Of a stretch of 64,000 nt of DNA, positions 48,272 through 60,414 are shown one piece after another; positions within the stretch are counted from its first letter, which is position 1; the number at the start of each line of letters is the position of its first letter. The position numbers and the translations under genes are program-made. The stretch lies in NCBI GenBank assembly GCA_032622095.1, contig CP136061.1, positions 236,241,815 to 236,305,814 of the forward strand, read 5' to 3'. This DNA is from Siphonodentalium dalli. Lineage: Eukaryota; Mollusca; Scaphopoda; Gadilida; Siphonodentaliidae. Under the pieces are notes generated by a model that ran no database searches, was not told the DNA's origin, and saw nothing but the letters and a program-made list of their open reading frames with translations.

Positions 48272-48760
48272 AATGTATTCTTGGCGATTTTGTGTACCTT
48301 ACTCAATCGTACCGATAGAATCACGTAGATGCCGAAATTGTAAAGTTAACGTCACCGGTGTATAATATGTTTATGAAAATATGATAAATCGTATCGATAG
48401 AGTCAGGACAGGCTGAAATTGTAAACTTAAAGTCACCGGTGTAATAATATGTTGTTGAAAATATAAATAATTTGATAGACTGAAAATAATATATAACCCA
48501 TTGGGAGCCCCTAATGTATTCTTGAACATTTTGTTTTGTACCATTACTCAATCGTACCGATAGAATCACGTAGATGCCGAAATTGTAAAGTTAACGCCAC
48601 CGGTGTATAATATGTTTATGAAAATATGATAAATCGTATCGATAGAGTCAGGATAGGCTGAAATTGTAAACTTAAAGTCACTTGTTGTTGAAAATATAAA
48701 TAATTTGATAGACTGAAAATAATGTGTAACCCATTGCGAACCCCCCCCCCCCCCCCCCTG
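48272..48760. repeat. tandem duplication, ~243-bp unit
   Basis: Two copies from AATGTATTCTTG, each with CTCAATCGTACCGATAGAAT, GAAATTGTAAAGTTAACG, CGTATCGATAGAGTCAGGA and GATAGACTGAAAATAAT. Each unit also contains an internal diverged doubling of about 85 bp. A C run of about 17 follows at 48741. Confidence 0.8.
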
Positions 48761-50293
48761 GTGTGGTGAAGTGAATTGTGGGTAGTTTCATTGTGAATAT
48801 TCTCCGCCATCTTTATTTTCTTGAATTATCACCAAGATTTCTCCACTCTATTCTCTTAAACTACACCCGAATCGGTCAAATTCTTTTGATAATTCTATCT
48901 AAATACATCTTAGCTACTATTCGGATCTGCTGTCCCGGTCTAAAAAGGGATAGTTTGACCAAAACGACTATTGACCAAAACTTTGTTTACAAATTGAGCG
49001 CACTCGATGACTGGGTTGACCGGAATGACCCGTCCACGCTGCAAATTTATTATCGAAAACAAATTAAATTTCTTCCATCTAAAACATAATTACGCGCTGG
49101 ACTGGTCATTTTAGGAATATATAACTATCCCACGCACATACACCAAGTTTCAGCTTAAAATTTTGAAAAATGACAGTTTTATTGACATAAATCGATTTTA
49201 ATGGCAAATGCCATGTTAAATAAATTTTTGGGCCCTGCAAATATTTTCTGAGCTGTTCCATATTGGCACTAGAGTCCATATTTGACCGGTTACACCTGAT
49301 AATTGTGCGACAGTACAGTCGCGTTACTTTATACATCAACATTGGTCATTATCGCCCGACAATTTTATTTTGGTCTATCGTATCAACCCCTATTTTCTCC
49401 CGCATAGCCTGACTAAGTGTCAACATTGGTCTTTATCGTTCCACTAATTTGTATCGTTTCATCGGTATGAATTCCATATCCAATTATCCACATATAACCA
49501 ACCCAACCTCTAATCCCGGTCCAATTTATTTCTTTCTTTCATCGGCATAGTCACGTTACGTAATATTGTATCGCGTGATGCTTGTACTTATATGTCTATG
49601 GTATTACTATAGTATACCGTATACGTATATCAATTGCTATTCCTTTCTATATAATCCTGGTGCCATCTATAGACATAGAGATAATTTCAGACCCCCCCCC
49701 CAATTTTATATCATTGCTGCTTTAGTACAGTCGCGATATATTACATGGCAACATCGCTCCACTAATTTATGTCAGTTCATCGGTACAAACCCCTTTTTCT
49801 CCGAGTCCATATAACCAACCCAACATCTTATAGAAGTCCATAAATGACTATTATGGCACTATATAGAGATGACTAAAATTCTGACACCCCCTATTTTACA
49901 GCCTTGTTGCAATGTTCAGTAGAGTTGAGATGCATAATATGTCAACATTGGTCATTATCGCTCTATAAAGTTATATCGGTTCAACCCTTAGTTCCCTGTA
50001 TCGCCAACCCCTCCCTGAATTTATTTTTTCATTTGTATTATAGTCTCGTTACGTACACATTTTATCTCTTGTAACTTTTGCTTCAATGCGTCGAGTTCCG
50101 CTGCAGGGAATACAAAACTGACAACATTTTGAAATGTTAGCAGGCTTCAAACTCATCTTATCCAAGAAAAACTCTGGTTACATAAGAAATTTGTGTATAT
50201 GGTGTACGCGCATTTGTTGAGTTAAAAACCAAAGGTCCCAAGTCAAGGTCCAAATCCCCAACACACTGTTGTGAGGTTTAACTCCATCTACAA
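48761..50293. repeat. degenerate repeats with CAACATTGGTCATTATCG
   Basis: The block CAACATTGGTCATTATCGC, then TATCG.TTCATCGGTA.AA and CCAACCCAACCTCT recurs three or four times between 49330 and 50060. A C run is at 49692. No gene. Confidence 0.5.
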
Positions 50294-50774
50294 ACAGTAA
50301 TGTCCAAAGTAATTGATCACTTAACCACAGCAAAATTATGGGTATTTTTTCATGATTTTAAATCCTGAAAAATTACCCATAATTATGCTGTGGTTAAGTG
50401 GTCAATTACTTTGGGCATTACTGTAACCAATATAAGGATTTGAGGTTTAATGATAACTCAATCCTCATACAGTAATGTTCAAAGTAATTGACCACTTAAG
50501 CACAGCAGAATAATGGGTAATTTATCAGGATTTTAAATGCTGAAAAAATACCCATAATTCTGCTGTGGTTAAGTGGTCAATTACTTTGGGCATTACTGTA
50601 ACTAATATAAGGATTTGAGGTTTAATGATAACTCAATCCTCATACAGTAATGTTCAAAGTAATTGACCACTTAACCACAGCAGAATTATTTGTAATTTTT
50701 CAGGATTTTAAATCCTGAAAAATTACCAATAAGTCTGATCTGGTTAAGTGGTCAATTACTTTGGGCATTACTGT
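50294..50774. repeat. three tandem 131-bp fold-backs, 175-bp period
   Basis: Copies at 50294-50424, 50469-50599 and 50644-50774. Each starts ACAGTAATGTTCAAAGTAAT and ends ATTACTTTGGGCATTACTGT, with arms pairing over almost the whole length around GATTTTAAATCC. Spacers of about 44 bp (AATATAAGGATTTGAGGTTT...CTCAATCCTCAT) are nearly identical. A single-copy element appears to have been amplified in tandem with its flank. Confidence 0.9.
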
Positions 50775-53069
50775 AACCAATATAAGGATGTGAGGTTTAA
50801 TGAGAACTCCATCCACATAACTAATAAATATGTGTGAAAATTAAAACAAAACAAAATAAATTCCATGATGGCGTCCAATATGGACTGCCTAATTCTGCTC
50901 CAAAACATGTATATTGAATATATGGATGTTTATTGGGGGAAACCGATTATTTCAATGATATTTTCATTAACTGGGATCCAAAACCTGACTTACGGGAGCG
51001 TGCTTCGCGCGCGACTGTATCTTAAGCATATGTGCATATTTAATAAGCCAACAATTGGAATCCCAACAGAAGATTGGCGTGGGTCCCTTGTGCGATCTGT
51101 CCATCGAAAATTATTTAGACATCTCAAGACACGTAAGACCCAATAACTTAATATACAGAATAGATACATCTATTGCCTGAGTGACTAATATTTATATTTG
51201 TTACAATGAGGTCAAATAGTTGCGAAGCCAGCACCACAATTCTTTCCCTCCATAGTAAATCTTAAAACAACTTCTAAAGAATTATTAATTTACCTTATAT
51301 TTGGTATGGAGCGTCCTTGGTTTACTGGAGTTCAGATTTGTTAACACTACGTCACCAAGTTAATTACTTGCGAAGCCACAGCCATAACTATTTCCCTCCA
51401 TAGTAATTCTCAAAACAACTTCTTAAGAACAATTGACCAGGTCAGTCGCGCAATTATTGGAAGAGCCACGGTCAATCATTTAAAAAAAACCAAATGCTAC
51501 ATTTAAATTATTGCTTTATTTAACCAAAAAGAAAATGAGAAAATTAACTTTTACTACTTGCTAAATTTTATCTTTTAATTATTTCATTTAAATTTTAGTA
51601 TTTACAGCATACTAAGTCCAAGTCTTTATAATCTGTTGAGTGACCCCACAGTCGTTTACTTGCTTTGTTAGTAATAATTTGAAGGATTACTTGTTTAAAC
51701 GCAATTGTTATCAAAATATTTTATGTATTTTTTATAATTTCTATTTATATGTAATACTATAATCTTGGTGGCGTTACCATTTCTGACTATGGTTTTCTTG
51801 TATTGAGCTGAGTTATATTTCACCTCATTGAGGTTATCTGGTGGCGGATTTAGAAACAATAGGTAGGAAACTTAGAGGCCGTTCTACAGATGTATATTTA
51901 ACCTCCAACGGAAGAGGATCGAGTATAGTACACGACAATGTAGGAATATCTATGAATGTTTTAGTACAGTGAAAACACAAAGAAAACTGACCTCCAAAGA
52001 CGCATTGTCATGGTACACAAAGAAAAGGTTCGAATTACGAGTCATGTAAAATATATCGGAACTTGAGGAAGGACATATCGCCTAGCCCAATACGGAGAAA
52101 TGTTATCGGGGACTTTATATTAAATTTTTAATCAGGCTAAAATTTATGAAAATCTGTATCTATATTTTTCAGATATCTTGTGCGTAATATGTCACAAATT
52201 GTTAGGCCAGGCAAAAAATTGACATAGGTGTCACCTCGAGAGGGAATTTATGAGACCTACATTTTTGATTAGCATAAACACTTAATTTTCGGAATCGGTA
52301 TGCTGGATTTGTCAGATAGACGGACATTTTCTCACCTCGTGGTTGTTCTGAGGCACACGAGGAAAAAAACAGTATATATTTAAATAAAGCCGACATAGTC
52401 AATATTGTGTATTCACACATTTCGAGAAGAGGTATTCGTCCCATTTTGATACACACAGAGAATGGCCCGGTTACCAGAGTAAGTTGTTACATGTAAGCAT
52501 TGAATCTCGGAATGACAGTCATTTCGTCATGTTACGTGAAGTAATTCATATGGTGAGAAACATACGACGATTGACGCAAAGCGTTGTATTTCTTTTGTTA
52601 TAAAACCTTTACTTACATTATTACATTATTTTATACTGTGGGAAACTACTGTCAATTAGATACATTTTATAACATTTATCGCATTGTTGTTTCTCAAATG
52701 TAGAAGCCACCCCCCCCCCCCAAGTTAATCGTGAGACGCCAGGACAGAACGCTCGGTTACAACACAAATGGCGTAAATAACACAACGGCCGTTGATAGAC
52801 TGCTAATGAATTGTTTAATATATAGGTTTCAATCTATACAGACTCGAACATTATTTAATAAATTTTAGACTTGTTTCCCCCAAAATATAATCTAATACAC
52901 ATTTTATCATCTTCCCGGAAGGCAAAACATAAAATAATGTAGGGTGCGTGGAGGTAATCGGGTGTGTACGGCAATTATGCCGTTGTGGATTAAAAGCCCC
53001 AATACGGCTGTCGCTATGGTGGCCGGTATACGATAATTATATGTCCCAGAAGTAATACAAAATACATCA
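50775..53069. other. gene-free stretch
   Basis: 51225-51300 and 51360-51430 are diverged direct copies (GCGAAGCCA...TTTCCCTCCATAGTAA...CAAAACAACTTCT). A C run is at 52711. The frame at 50865-51146 has no recognisable domain. Confidence 0.45.
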
Positions 53070-53345
53070 TTGAACACAATATTTTGGCACGGCAGGTACA
53101 GAAAAAAGCGTCCAGTAAGAAGTCGTATATTGCGGAGCACCTTTCGATATCGAGCGCGCTTTAGGAGAAGGCGCGAGTATAGCACAACACAGAAAATGTA
53201 TCGCGCTTAATATTGCGATATTGAGCGCGGAATATTGCGATATTAAGCGCGCATTGTCGCAGTATTGAGCGCGACAGAAGTTCCTACAGACTCGATTTAT
53301 ATTTATATTAGCTAAATATTGGGCTAAGGTGGAATCGGTGTATAC
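53070..53345 (-). repeat. repeat rich in GCGCTCAATATCGCAATATT words, copy 2
   Basis: The reverse complement aligns with 43500-43650: GTCTGTA.GAA, then CGCTTAATATCGCAAT, and later AAAGCGCGCTCGATATCGAA. Confidence 0.65.
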
Positions 53346-56300
53346 ACTGTAAATACTAATTGACGTTATATGCGTTTAATAGGCATTTAGCTGTTTATAA
53401 AATGTTTGGAACCTACACGGCACGTTTCATATTTTGATGGATTATATATATGTGTTTATATATAGGCGTATAGCGACAAAGTGTTTAACTTGTTGTAGTA
53501 GCATATAGGGCATATACCATACAGTGTATACAACAAATCTAATGTATTGGCTACATGGATTGAGGAAATTCTCAATGCTCAGTCTAGACAATAATTGAAC
53601 CCGCTGACTGTGTACATATTAATGTTATTATTGCATAAAATCGGGGAAAAAACTACAAGGATCTGGGTGTTGATTACGGCGAATGTTAATTCATTTTATT
53701 AGCCCTCCCGCTTCATATGCGGTAAATGGCCTGTGGGACATAGGAGCCTCTTGATTCCCTGCGAGTGGCAGCATTATTGTATGTCGATAACAACGATGAC
53801 CTTGTTCGGCCATATTCTTCTTTAATTGGTATACGACATCAAACTAAACGATGTGTTTAACCAGACATACCCTTGGACAGCTATATTGGCGTTTAGGGTG
53901 TAATTCAGTCTATGTAAACATACACTCAGATTCATACTGATACTGAGTCTATTGCATTCCCATCAACTTTTCATTTCTGAACGGTGGTGGGCTTCCCCCA
54001 AATTACGTCACACCGCACTAAATATAAATCTGAAATTAGTTGTGATTGACAGGCGTAAACATGGTCACGTGCCAGTGCCGTCATGACCGCTTCAACCATG
54101 TGAAGCCGATTCTAAGAATCGGAATGAATAGTTGCAGGGTTTGTGACTTTTCGTTGTTTTACCGACAATAAAGGGAACAGCTAGCTTCCGGGATCCAAAA
54201 TAATATGTACAATAACTAAGACAGATTATCACAGATCTTCTTGAAATTATAAAAAATGTCAATTTATGTGGATCTCTTGGACTCGGAACGAATTATTTTT
54301 TAGATTGGCCAGGCGATTTGTCGCCCATGTTGTCAAAAAATAACACAAATCAACGGCCACGAATCAAAAATACATGAATGTCGGGACTATCTGCTAAAAC
54401 AACTACAGAACTAAAAAAAAGTTAAATGACACAACAAAACGATCTATCAGTTCCCCAGTACCGGCAGTAGTACCACCGCAGCCAAAACGAGCGAAGAGCA
54501 ACACAATTCTACACCAACCCCACCGAAACCCTCCCGACCTTACACAGCCGTATTATTACCTCCAAAGATTGGCCAGTTGTACCCTAATTACAGTTGCCTG
54601 CAATCCAAATTCCGGTGATTCTTGATTTTAAACTTTCGACCGCTCGTCAACTATCTACTTTATTTGTAGATTTGTGAATTTCTCCTCCGGTATAACATGA
54701 CGTCATGGATACTATTTTAACAACATTTAGCCACACCTTCGGAATTTCCACACCGAGAGCACGTGACATGTTACTAGTTTTTTATTGGGGCACACATTTC
54801 TTGGAGCTAAGTTTTGATTGGCGGTGATTACACGGAATCCCGGGTTTGGGAAATGAAAACTGAACGGAAGGTCGTCAGACCCACTATTTTTATATGTGGG
54901 TATGTAGTTTACTCCAGACTGGGTGTAATTCATCTCCGCGATTTCACAGCACCGATCCACAGATTTTGATTCCGGTTACAGAACCTAAACCTAAACGAGG
55001 CGTTTATTAAATGGGCATTAAATATAGCCATATTGCGGTTAAGCGACATCACGGAAAGGCGATTCTGTAGTTGTAAACAAAGCCTGCATCGTGTTACTTA
55101 GAATATAACCCACTTGATTGACTCGGTTAACAGCACGATTTTTAAACATAGGTTCGCGTCCCATGCATTAATGTGTATATCGTTGAATACCGGGGTAGAT
55201 CAATACCTAGGTAACATTATCCGAAATTACCGAAATAACAATAATAATAATAAATTGTAAATAACAAGTTGTAACATAGGTATACATGGCTTTGTGTAGA
55301 TCCACTTCCTTTGGTAACAACACTGGGTATGATATATTAATTAAAGCGACACACTCCAAATCTCAATAGATCAAATATGTGGATACATATAATTGAGTGT
55401 GCTATGTGTGCTTCGGGAAGTCTTTTGATGTGAACGAAATTGTCTTCTCAGAAGAAAAAAAGTGTTTCGCTTCTACGCTCCAGCCATTCTACAATATACA
55501 AAATTAAAACCATTCCTTGTTATTTCTCCCGAAATGCATATCACAATGAAGAGCGTTTGTTTAGAAAGTCAAAAGAGCAAATCAATTCCCATTATTTCTG
55601 GGTCTATTCAGAGAAAGTAGATCGAGAAATATAATAAATTACCGCTGTTATCAATGATAATGAAGGGAGAAGTTTATAGGTGTATCATAAAGCTACAATA
55701 TATCAAACACTTAGACAGCTAGAACATATCACGCGTACGCATATGTACTCATATATAGCAAGTAGCCCTGCTTACGTTTTACATCAATTGAATTTGATCT
55801 CCATGGCACGGTCAGTCCTTTTTTAATTTGACCATAGAAATATATTGCTAATGACACCAGTGGTGAATACATTATGTAATATGTCCAGATTCGGGGTATT
55901 ATAGCCACAGCAGGGCATCACAAATTCACAGGAATAGCTTGAGAGACGATCTTTCAGAACGAAATTAATCTATGAAGAACTGCCACAGATGCAAAACACA
56001 GAAGTGAGGTACGTTCTGTTGTTATCAATTTAATTTCAACATTTTATAATTTTACAATTGCGACACTCTGTATACGTTCAATTAACCGAGTACCGATATA
56101 TACTATGTACTTTATATAAGTAAAGTAATCATATCCGTACGGACCGCGGGCTGTGAAGGCTGCACCCCCCAAATGTGTTGAAAGCTACAAATTCGGACAA
56201 TTTTCAGACAAATTGGATATATTTTCGGTAAAATTCGGGCAATTTTCAGGCAAATTTAATGGAATTTCAGGGGGAAATTGTGGCAGTATTTTTCACATTT

Positions 56301-57129
56301 ATGCCCAAATTATACATATTTAAGATTAATTTGAATGTATTTGAAAGTAAGACACATGTGTTCATCGATGACTTTATTCGTGGATACACGTTTTATTTGT
56401 CCATAATCACTATATAACGGCCGTGTTCAGTAATTCCTTATCACTCTTCGTCGGCATCGATACACGCATGTACGCATCTATCAGGAACAGTATTTCGCCG
56501 TGCGTTCGTTGTGTCGGTGTCATACTGTGCATCTGGACGTTTCGTTATGATAACACGACGGAAATGCAATGTGCGGCTTCCCCAAGGTCCTCATGCAGTA
56601 ACTACACGTGATTTCTCTACCCCCAAAACATGTGAATTTGGTACTCACAAGAGTGTTGTGATTGTGAAATTTGGGGACTATACTCCGACATTATACATAG
56701 TAAGTCGAGGTCATACACATGTGTTGTTCTAAAAAGGGGAAAAAATCTCGGACCTAATTCGTTGAAGAAATAGAAAACAATAGTTTATTCCTCTTTTAGA
56801 CTCATTATCTCGGACTGTGTCTGGATCTTATTTTAAAACATAACATGTTGGAAATTATAACCCATCTTGTTAACCTAAAATTTTTTCCGCCGAAAGAGGA
56901 TTTTTTTTCCTTTTTTTGCCAAATGGGATAACATTGCGTAAATACATCTTTTTAGTGCTTTGTTGTCAGATTCGTGATGCACATTTTCAAATGTTCCCTT
57001 ATTTTTCATGGCTATCGCCATTGCTGTTATGTTCGTTGTCATACTATGTTGAAATGAATAAACACGTTCCATTTTATAAACATATTTTACCTTATAATCG
57101 TGTCCATGTGTGTATAAAGTGTAACAACG
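53346..57129. other. gene-free stretch
   Basis: No supported exon, RNA gene or repeat family. 56200-56280 has small doublings of TCAGGCAAATT. AATAATAATAATAA is near 55239. Confidence 0.4.
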
Positions 57130-57490
57130 CCATAAACGCCTGGATGTGTTTTTAACCTAAACACATCGACACATCAACTAAACACATTATAATGTTTATA
57201 ACCTAATTGCCATGTTACTATAATGTGTTTATATTCTAAACACTCAATGCGATTAATGACACAAACGTGGTGTTTAGGTAATAAACACATCAATATGTTT
57301 AGAACGTAAATACAATAACGTTATGTGTTTATTCCTTAAACGCATTTTTTATTTTCTAAACATATCTGGCATTTAATAGCAAAAAACGTGACGTGTAGGT
57401 AATAAACATCCCATTTAAAAAATAAATGCATTGACAGGTGTATAAACTGTAACGGTATTGCGTTTAAGAATGTGTTGAGATCCTAAACAC
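57130..57490. repeat. array of TAAACACATT/AATGTGTTTA words
   Basis: The words AAACACAT and ATGTGTTTA alternate in both orientations about a dozen times, e.g. TAAACACATTATAATGTTTA. No coding content. Confidence 0.6.
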
Positions 57491-58189
57491 CTATTTTTAC
57501 AGTGTACATGTGGACTTTAATTTACAACTAGCTATACTATTTATAGAACGCAATTTTGGGCGACCAAACGGCTGGAGCATCGGGGCTGACGATTTGTACA
57601 CATTGTACCCGAGGAGTGCGGCGGGATTGGTGCCGTTGTCATCAGATGTCTTAAAATGGCGCTAATAATTGTTTAACTAACTAATTAATTATATACCAAA
57701 ATGGTTGGAATCCGGTCATTATCTCTAATGGGGACTATATATATGAGCAATAAAGAGCGCTCTGTATCGGCTTTGACGATATATAGGACAATCGGTACAA
57801 AGGGGTCACCTTATCGGGGGAATATCATGGGATAGGCGCCTTCGACTCAGTTTTGTAGTTTGCTAATTGTACGCCGTAATTGCTTGAATAAGAGCGTTCT
57901 CAATTACATATATTATTGACGAGTCGTGTGAAATACGAATGAAGATGGTTGCAAGTTTTACTTTCATTTTCGTTTGCCTGGTAAGCTGAAAAATACGATA
58001 GGAGGAAATTTAGTGTCAAATTGGACCGGACATCTAATTTTCATTTTTGTTCGCCTGGTAGGCGGAATATTACCGTAGGAAATTCTGACTTATTTAGCGT
58101 CAAATTGGACCGGACATCTTTAACGGATAGGTTGTCGGATAATCGACAAACTACGTTGACACTTGCAATCGATCAGCGACAATACTCTT
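57491..58189. other. upstream flank of retrotransposon copy 2; possible signal-peptide mini-exon
   Basis: 57939-57980 reads MKMVASFTFIFVCL up to a GTAAGC donor in phase 0, about 200 bp after a TATATATA at 57736. Its 3' part is duplicated at 58034-58125 (CAAATTGGACCGGACATCT in both). The phase does not fit the CTLD exon at 62314, so I treat it as a weak candidate only. Confidence 0.2.
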
Positions 58190-58672
58190 GTAGGTTTTCA
58201 CGTTTTACTCCCCGTGTGCGCCCGGGGTAGAATATGCCTATGTGGTGTAGGAGTCCTGATGGTATTAGGCGGCCGTACCACGTGAGGCATCGACCTGCGG
58301 GTACGGCTCAGTTCATGGTCCACTTTGGTCCTACATCTCCTCAAGACGTGTGGTTGAGTTGACCCGGGAAACGGAACGGACCACTGGCTCTCTCCTGATT
58401 GAATGGTCAACGGAAGTTAAAGCTGATGCTTTGTTGCAGTTAACAGCTATTGCACAAACACCAGTCACGGTTGCTCCTCACAAACCATTAAATAGTATCA
58501 GAGCAATTGTGAGTACCGCGATATCTCTGGAGATATTGGCTGAGTTTGTACTACAGGGCGTTACTGATCTTAGCAGATTTTCTAAGATGGTTGATGGACT
58601 AAAAGTTCCTTTGCATAGTTATCTTTTGACTTTCAATCGGTGCGAACATCCGCCGGCATTGAAAGTTGCATA

Positions 58673-59116
58673 TCTCATATATATTTTGAAGACCTCTGTT
58701 TGTCTGTCTGTATGTATGTCTGTATGTATGTCATTTATACAAATCTACGATTCTCGACCGATCGGGACGAAACTTGGTACGTGTGTGTAGTTTGACCAGA
58801 CGGTCGACGTTGTCGTATTTGCGAGCCCGTGCGGCACCCGCTTCGCGCATGCGCAGACGAGATCTCGGAAACGGGTGGAGCTATCGACTTGAAATTTGGT
58901 ATGTGAATGTATCTTGCCCCGGATACGAATTTTATCGGGTCGCCGAGCCCGTGTGACGTCAGCTTCGCGCATGCGCAGACCAGATCTCGGAAACGGGTAG
59001 AGCTATCGACTTGAAATTTGGTTTTTGAATAGCCCAGACAATGTCGGGCTGGGTAGAGCTATCGACTTGAAATTTGGTTTTTGAATAGCCCGGACAACGT
59101 CGGCCTCATCGGCTAG
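58673..59116 (+). mobile_element. Helitron-like element, same family as 17696-18379
   Basis: 444 bp. Host A at 58672, start TCTCATATATATTTTGAAGA, GTCT/GTAT microsatellite, about one 122-bp unit, then two GCCC...GGGC hairpin modules. It ends GGCTAG at 59116. The following T is the first base of the next element, so the two abut exactly. Confidence 0.78.
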
Positions 59117-60414
59117 TCTATTATATATTTTGGAAGATCTGTGTGTTTGTGTGTGTAATCGATGAACTCGAAAACGACCGACCCAATTTCGATGAAACTT
59201 GGTATGCGGGGGTATTTTCGGCCGGGGAGTGACATAGGCCTATTAATTTGCCCGTGCGACGTGACATTGACCTTGAAATCTGGTAATTTCAAGATCAAAC
59301 GCCCGAATATCACGGGATTTCGATGAAACTTGGTATGTGGGGGTACATTCGGTCGGGGAGTGGCATATGCCTATTGATTTGCCCGTGCGACGTGACCTTG
59401 ACCTTGAAATCGGGTGATTTCAAGGTCAATCGCCCGAATATAACGGGATTTCGATGAAAATTAGTGTCTAGGGATACTTTCGTATGGGGAGTCTCATAAG
59501 CCTATTCATTTGCCCGTGCGACGTGAATTTGACCTTGAAATCGGGTCAATTCAAGGTCAAATCGCGAATTTTGATGGGATTTCCACGAAAGTTGATACAT
59601 ATGGTTACTTTTGTCCACTGAGTGTTTTGGACGGGTCGAGTCGTGACCCCGACCTGACCTCGACCTTCAAAACCTTGACCTTTAAAATTATCAATTCGAG
59701 ATCAAATCGGGTAAAACCCGATGGATTTCGACGGGTACTTTTGTCGGGTACTTTTGTCCGGGCAGTGTTTTGGACGGGTCAAATCGTGACCCCACCTGAC
59801 CTTGACCTTCAAAATGGACAATTCAATATATTTTTGGAAGATCTGTCTGTGTGTCTGTCTGTGTGCAATCGATGGACTCGAAAACGGCCGATTTCGATGA
59901 AACTTGGTCTGTGGGGATATTTTCGGCCGGGGAGTGACATATGCCTATTAATTTGCCCGTGCGACATGACCTTGAAATCTGGTAATTTCAATGTCAAACG
60001 CCCGAATATCAGGGGATTTCGATGAAACTTGGTATGTGGGGTTACCTTCGGCCGGGGAGTGGCATAAACCTATTCATTTGCCCGTGCGACGTGACCTTGA
60101 CCTTGAAATCGGGTCAATTCAAGGTCAAATCGCCAATTTTGATGGGATTTCGACAAAATTTTATACATAGGGTTACTTTTGTCCACTGAGTGTTTTGGAC
60201 GGGTCAAATCGTGACCCCGACCTGACCTTGACCTTCAAAATGATCAATTCAAGGTAAAATCGGGTAAAACCGGATGGATTTCGACGGGCACGTTTGTCGG
60301 GTACTTTTGTCCGGGCAGTGTTTTGGACTGGTCAAATCGTGACCCCACTTGACCTTGACCTTCAAAATGGACAATTCAAGGTTAAAGCCCGGACGAAGTC
60401 GGGTCACCTTCTAG
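59117..60414 (+). mobile_element. Helitron-like element, second family, internally doubled
   Basis: Starts TCTATTATATATTTTGGAAG and ends with hairpin CCCGGACGAAGTCGGG, then TCACCTT and CTAG, with host T at 60415. Inside, a second head (TATATTTTTGGAAGATCTGT) begins at 59824, so the element is two head-to-tail copies, the first lacking its terminator. Each copy carries tandem-like blocks with TTTCGATGAAACTTGGTATG and TGACCTTGACCTTGAAATC. No Rep/helicase is present. Confidence 0.72.

Noticed and set aside
57939-57980. Signal-peptide mini-exon for the CTLD gene at 62314
   Set aside because: Attractive (MKMVASFTFIFVCL then GTAAGC) but phase 0 against a phase-1 acceptor, and its downstream part is a local duplication.
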